From the NCBI GenBank assembly GCA_037833965.1, contig AP031358.1, positions 19,104,001-19,168,000 on the forward strand: a stretch of 64,000 nucleotides of DNA, given 5' to 3'. The notes beneath the pieces were generated by a model. The model worked only from the letters and a program-made list of their open reading frames with translations, had not been told where the DNA came from and did no database searches. The position numbers and the translations under genes are program-made. This document shows positions 61,301 to 64,000 of this stretch, in pieces (position 1 is the first letter of the stretch; each line of letters starts with the position of its first letter). The DNA is from Marchantia polymorpha subsp. ruderalis. Its lineage: Eukaryota; Streptophyta; Marchantiopsida; Marchantiales; Marchantiaceae.

Positions 61301-63763
61301 ATGGCGGGAGTATTTGGGGGCAAACTGGAAGAGGCGATATTGGATAGGCACTATGCAAAGGTGCCACACGTCACCAAGGGCGGTAGGCATAATTGGAAAT
61401 GCCTACTGCAAGGTTGTCTTTTCCCAGGAACATTTTCCCAAAAAAATTATATCGAAAAGCATTGGAGGAAAGACCATGTGGACTGTCATCTCCAAATTAT
61501 CCAGAAGCTTCCACCTGGACCAAAGACGACTGGAGTTTCCAGGAAGGCTGACAAGAAAGAGTTGATTGACTCTTGTGACAAGCATTTTGGTAATATCTGT
61601 CAACGTTGGATCAAGCACAAGCAAGATAAGTTGGATTTTTTTCGAGGCGAGGTATGCAATTCTTCAGTGTCAAGTTTTTTTTTCTATTTGCATTGTTTAT
61701 TTCAAATTGAATTCAAGTAGACTTCCACAAATAATTTGAGATTTATTATGTTCAAATTGCAATAACCGTATATATGTTGCACAATTGACAGTTTGAGTTG
61801 TGTATCTAGATTATTAAGGGATATTTTGACCAAAAGATATATTCTCTAATGACGGGAGAGGATATAGGAGAATTGGAGGAACCTCCGGTGATTTTGAGGG
61901 CCATGAGACTCGTATGCAAGAATTTCCTTCCAGGTTGGAACATGTTGAGAATTCCAGAGTTTACAAATTTTGTCTTTGATCATCTTGACGAACTACTTGA
62001 TCCCTGTAAGAGAAAGGCACAGTTCGTAGATTCTATTCAAGAGTGGGTGAAGAGAGAGCATGCCAAAAACAGAAAGAGCAGTCAACGGCGAGGTATGAAG
62101 AAGTCAGAGATTGACATTGACGAAGTTGAAGCCATGAAAGATCTTGTGGCGATCTTGAGTGCAGATGACAGTTGCAGCGATTTGAAAGCTGAGGCAAAAG
62201 AATGGATAGTATTCTGTGGTAAGTACAATTGGATTGAACAATCCAACTGGAATCCATCTTTGGAATGTAATGAACGAATAATCTTGAAATTTTTGGATTA
62301 TCTCTATAGTCCAACGGGCAGGAAAGCCAAACTTGATCTTGGAGAAACCGTTCTGAGAGGTCGAATGAAGCGCATGGCAGACCTGGGTGTCATCAAAGAT
62401 GAAGAGACAGCTCGGACAAAGGTCAGACATTCTTACTCCTGACGTAAAGATTTTCCAATTTGTAATGTTTATGTTACAATTACAGATATTGCAGTTTGGA
62501 TATGATCTAAGAGTATTGTGCTTGTTAATTTTTTTTAGGGTGAGATTTCAAAGTCAGCTCTTGATGAATAAGAGATGTATGCTTCCGTAGAGCCCATATA
62601 GCCATTTTTTATGTCTGTACATATATCATAGGAAGTTGAAAAGTGGGGAGCGAAGGTTGAAGTCAAGAGAATGGATGCAAAAAAACGAAATCTTCTCTTG
62701 GAGTGGGGAGCGAAGTATACGGCAGACGAACTTAATACGACAGACGCCTCATATAAGATCCGTGTCAGCACACTTGAAAACAAAGGGTCGGTAAAATGGG
62801 CTGTTGCTGTCAACAAGTGGTGGAATAAAGTTGAATTGTTTGCAACAGCGATGTCTCTTGTTAAGGATCTTAGCAAAGGACCAGAACGTGATCGCGGCGG
62901 GAAACGTGCAAGTAAGATCGTTCCCAAGCATTTTCTTTGAGCTTTAATTTTAACTGAAATATGTTGTATCAAAATGATAATATCTGCGATTGGGTTGCTG
63001 TTATTACAGATAGGAGAACTCGTTCTTCAGATGGTAACATGGATGTAGGCGTCAAGAGAAAGCCACCTGGTGAGAGGACACGACGTGCTAACATATGGCG
63101 ATGAGTTGAAAGTCGTATGTGGACTTCGATACTGGTTAGTTTCACTTACAAAAGTCTTAAATGGCAATTTTCATACCTGTTTTTTTTCCCACTCTACCTA
63201 GATAGGCTCCAATGTGGCTCGAAAGAAGTGGTATGGGGTTTTTTCTCCTCATTTCTTCCTTGTAGTTGGTGTACTTGTCCTACTTTCGAAGAGGAAGCGG
63301 ATAATTATATGTATTTTGAATCGGTGTTTCAGACTGCTATGCTTTTGCTTCAGTAACCATGGTAGTGTAGTTGCTTCATTCTGGAACTCGAAATCTGCTG
63401 ATGTCAGTCTGAACTGGATCCTTAACATATGTTTATCCTTAACGTATTCATAAAATCACCGTTCTTGGATTCTGGGACGGTAGATCAGTATCTGATTATA
63501 ATTTTGCTTTTTCTGATACAGCTTTTATGGTGCCAACGAAGGATGCAAGTGCGATGACAAGTCCTCATGCAACCCTTGCAATTGCAAATGAGATAGAACA
63601 TCTTCAAATTATGCTGTTTATATTCCACGAAGTCATCCTCAGTCGACTGAGGATGATGAGCTGTAGCGAAAGTTTTGCAAATCATGTATGCAGTGGCTTT
63701 AGGCCGCACTCATCACTTTCTGGAAGTTTGACTCTGCTTTCAGTTGACAGTTCGCAGCTTTAG
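61301..63763 (+). CDS. Uncharacterised C2H2-finger protein with basic C-terminal part
   Basis: I do not recognise a named gene. Exons 61301-61651, 61810-62421 and 62632-62911 join in phase (donors GTATGC, GTCAGA, GTAAGA). From 63010 there are two readings: continue to a TGA at 63104 (445 aa), or use donor GTGAGA after 63069 and exon 63522-63763 (514 aa, also in phase). ATG 61301 gives MAGVFGGKLEEAIL. Residues C34, C39, H54 and H59 form one C-x4-C-x14-H-x4-H finger inside KGGRHNWKCLLQGC...KHWRKDH. Exon 2 is helical and charged; a stretch WIVFC...ILKFLDYLYS vaguely recalls the core-binding domain of tyrosine recombinases, but no catalytic motif is present. Exon 3 repeats WGAK, has WWNK and ends in basic GGKRASNRRTR, a likely nuclear signal. 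It lies 2.6 kb from the transposase remnant, so a domesticated or accessory transposon gene is possible. Confidence 0.6.
63522..63591 (+). other. Alternative frame resembling a metallothionein C-terminal exon
   Basis: After acceptor GATACAG, reading from 63523 gives FYGANEGCKCDDKSSC followed by NPCNCK and a stop at 63589. Plant metallothioneins end with GCKC-x5-C-x2-C-x-C-K patterns; here one of the usual Cys is Ser. No matching N-terminal Cys-rich exon was found upstream. The same exon in the other phase is an 80-codon extension of the zinc-finger gene. The match may be a relic or coincidence. Confidence 0.2.
63633..63656. repeat. 24-nt perfect palindrome
   Basis: TCATCCTCAGTC is followed directly by its reverse complement GACTGAGGATGA. 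It lies inside the possible last exon (or 3' UTR) of the zinc-finger gene. Confidence 0.85.
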
Positions 63764-64000
63764 AGTTTTTGTATCGGAAAAAAATTGGAATAGAGCTAAA
63801 TCGTGCACTACACATTAACTTTTCTGTACACTCGGATTTCTCTACAGTCTCAGACTTATTTGAATTATGAATTTGAAGCCTTGGAGGCTAATTTTGAATC
63901 TTTTTGTATTGTGAGATGTCAGCGTGGTTTTTAGTACCAGTTCGGTTCATGGAAGCTGTAAGTTAGGAGATAGTCAATCTACATGGTGGCACACAGGTCG
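63764..64000 (+). other. Probable 3' flank, nothing recognised
   Basis: Non-coding sequence after the last possible stop of the zinc-finger gene. No poly(A) signal can be chosen with confidence. Confidence 0.4.

Overview
This window looks like nuclear DNA of a land plant. Four spliced loci can be read, with GT-AG introns and consistent phases. Three belong to families that plants carry: a TRM/LONGIFOLIA-type protein with DUF4378, a MATH-domain TRAF1/MUSE13-14 protein, and Golgi tether subunit COG4. Homology to angiosperm proteins is clear but distant. The compact single-intron COG4, GC-rich exons full of CAG/CTC microsatellites and purine-rich leaders suggest a bryophyte-grade plant, perhaps a liverwort such as Marchantia. 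The species guess is an inference with modest confidence.

Layout. 1-8.8 kb is non-coding and rich in microsatellites; its last 2.5 kb is GA/CAG-rich and probably holds the promoter and leader of the first gene. 8.9-14.4 kb (+) is the TRM-family gene (5 coding exons, 1483 aa). 14.4-27.8 kb shows no convincing gene; its first 10 kb is dense in simple repeats and contains a precursor-like hairpin near 20.2 kb. 27.8-41.3 kb (-) is the TRAF1/MUSE-type gene (12 coding exons, 1343 aa), followed by its upstream region to about 43 kb. 43-51 kb is a strikingly AT-rich island with degenerate direct repeats and no coding potential. 52.2-52.9 kb has a four-copy tandem array followed by a GC-rich hairpin. 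53.4-55.8 kb (+) is COG4 (2 exons, 725 aa). 57.2-58.7 kb (+) is a broken MULE/FAR1-like transposase. 61.3-63.8 kb (+) is an uncharacterised spliced gene with one C2H2-type finger and a basic tail.

The three recognised genes serve unrelated housekeeping roles: cortical microtubule organisation, turnover of immune receptors/autophagy, and Golgi trafficking. No operon-like or cluster logic is visible. The most interesting material is the unknown zinc-finger gene beside the transposase relic (the two share a KGG/RHNW motif), an ambiguous 3' exon readable as a metallothionein-like tail, and a series of perfect short-loop inverted repeats spread through the non-coding DNA.
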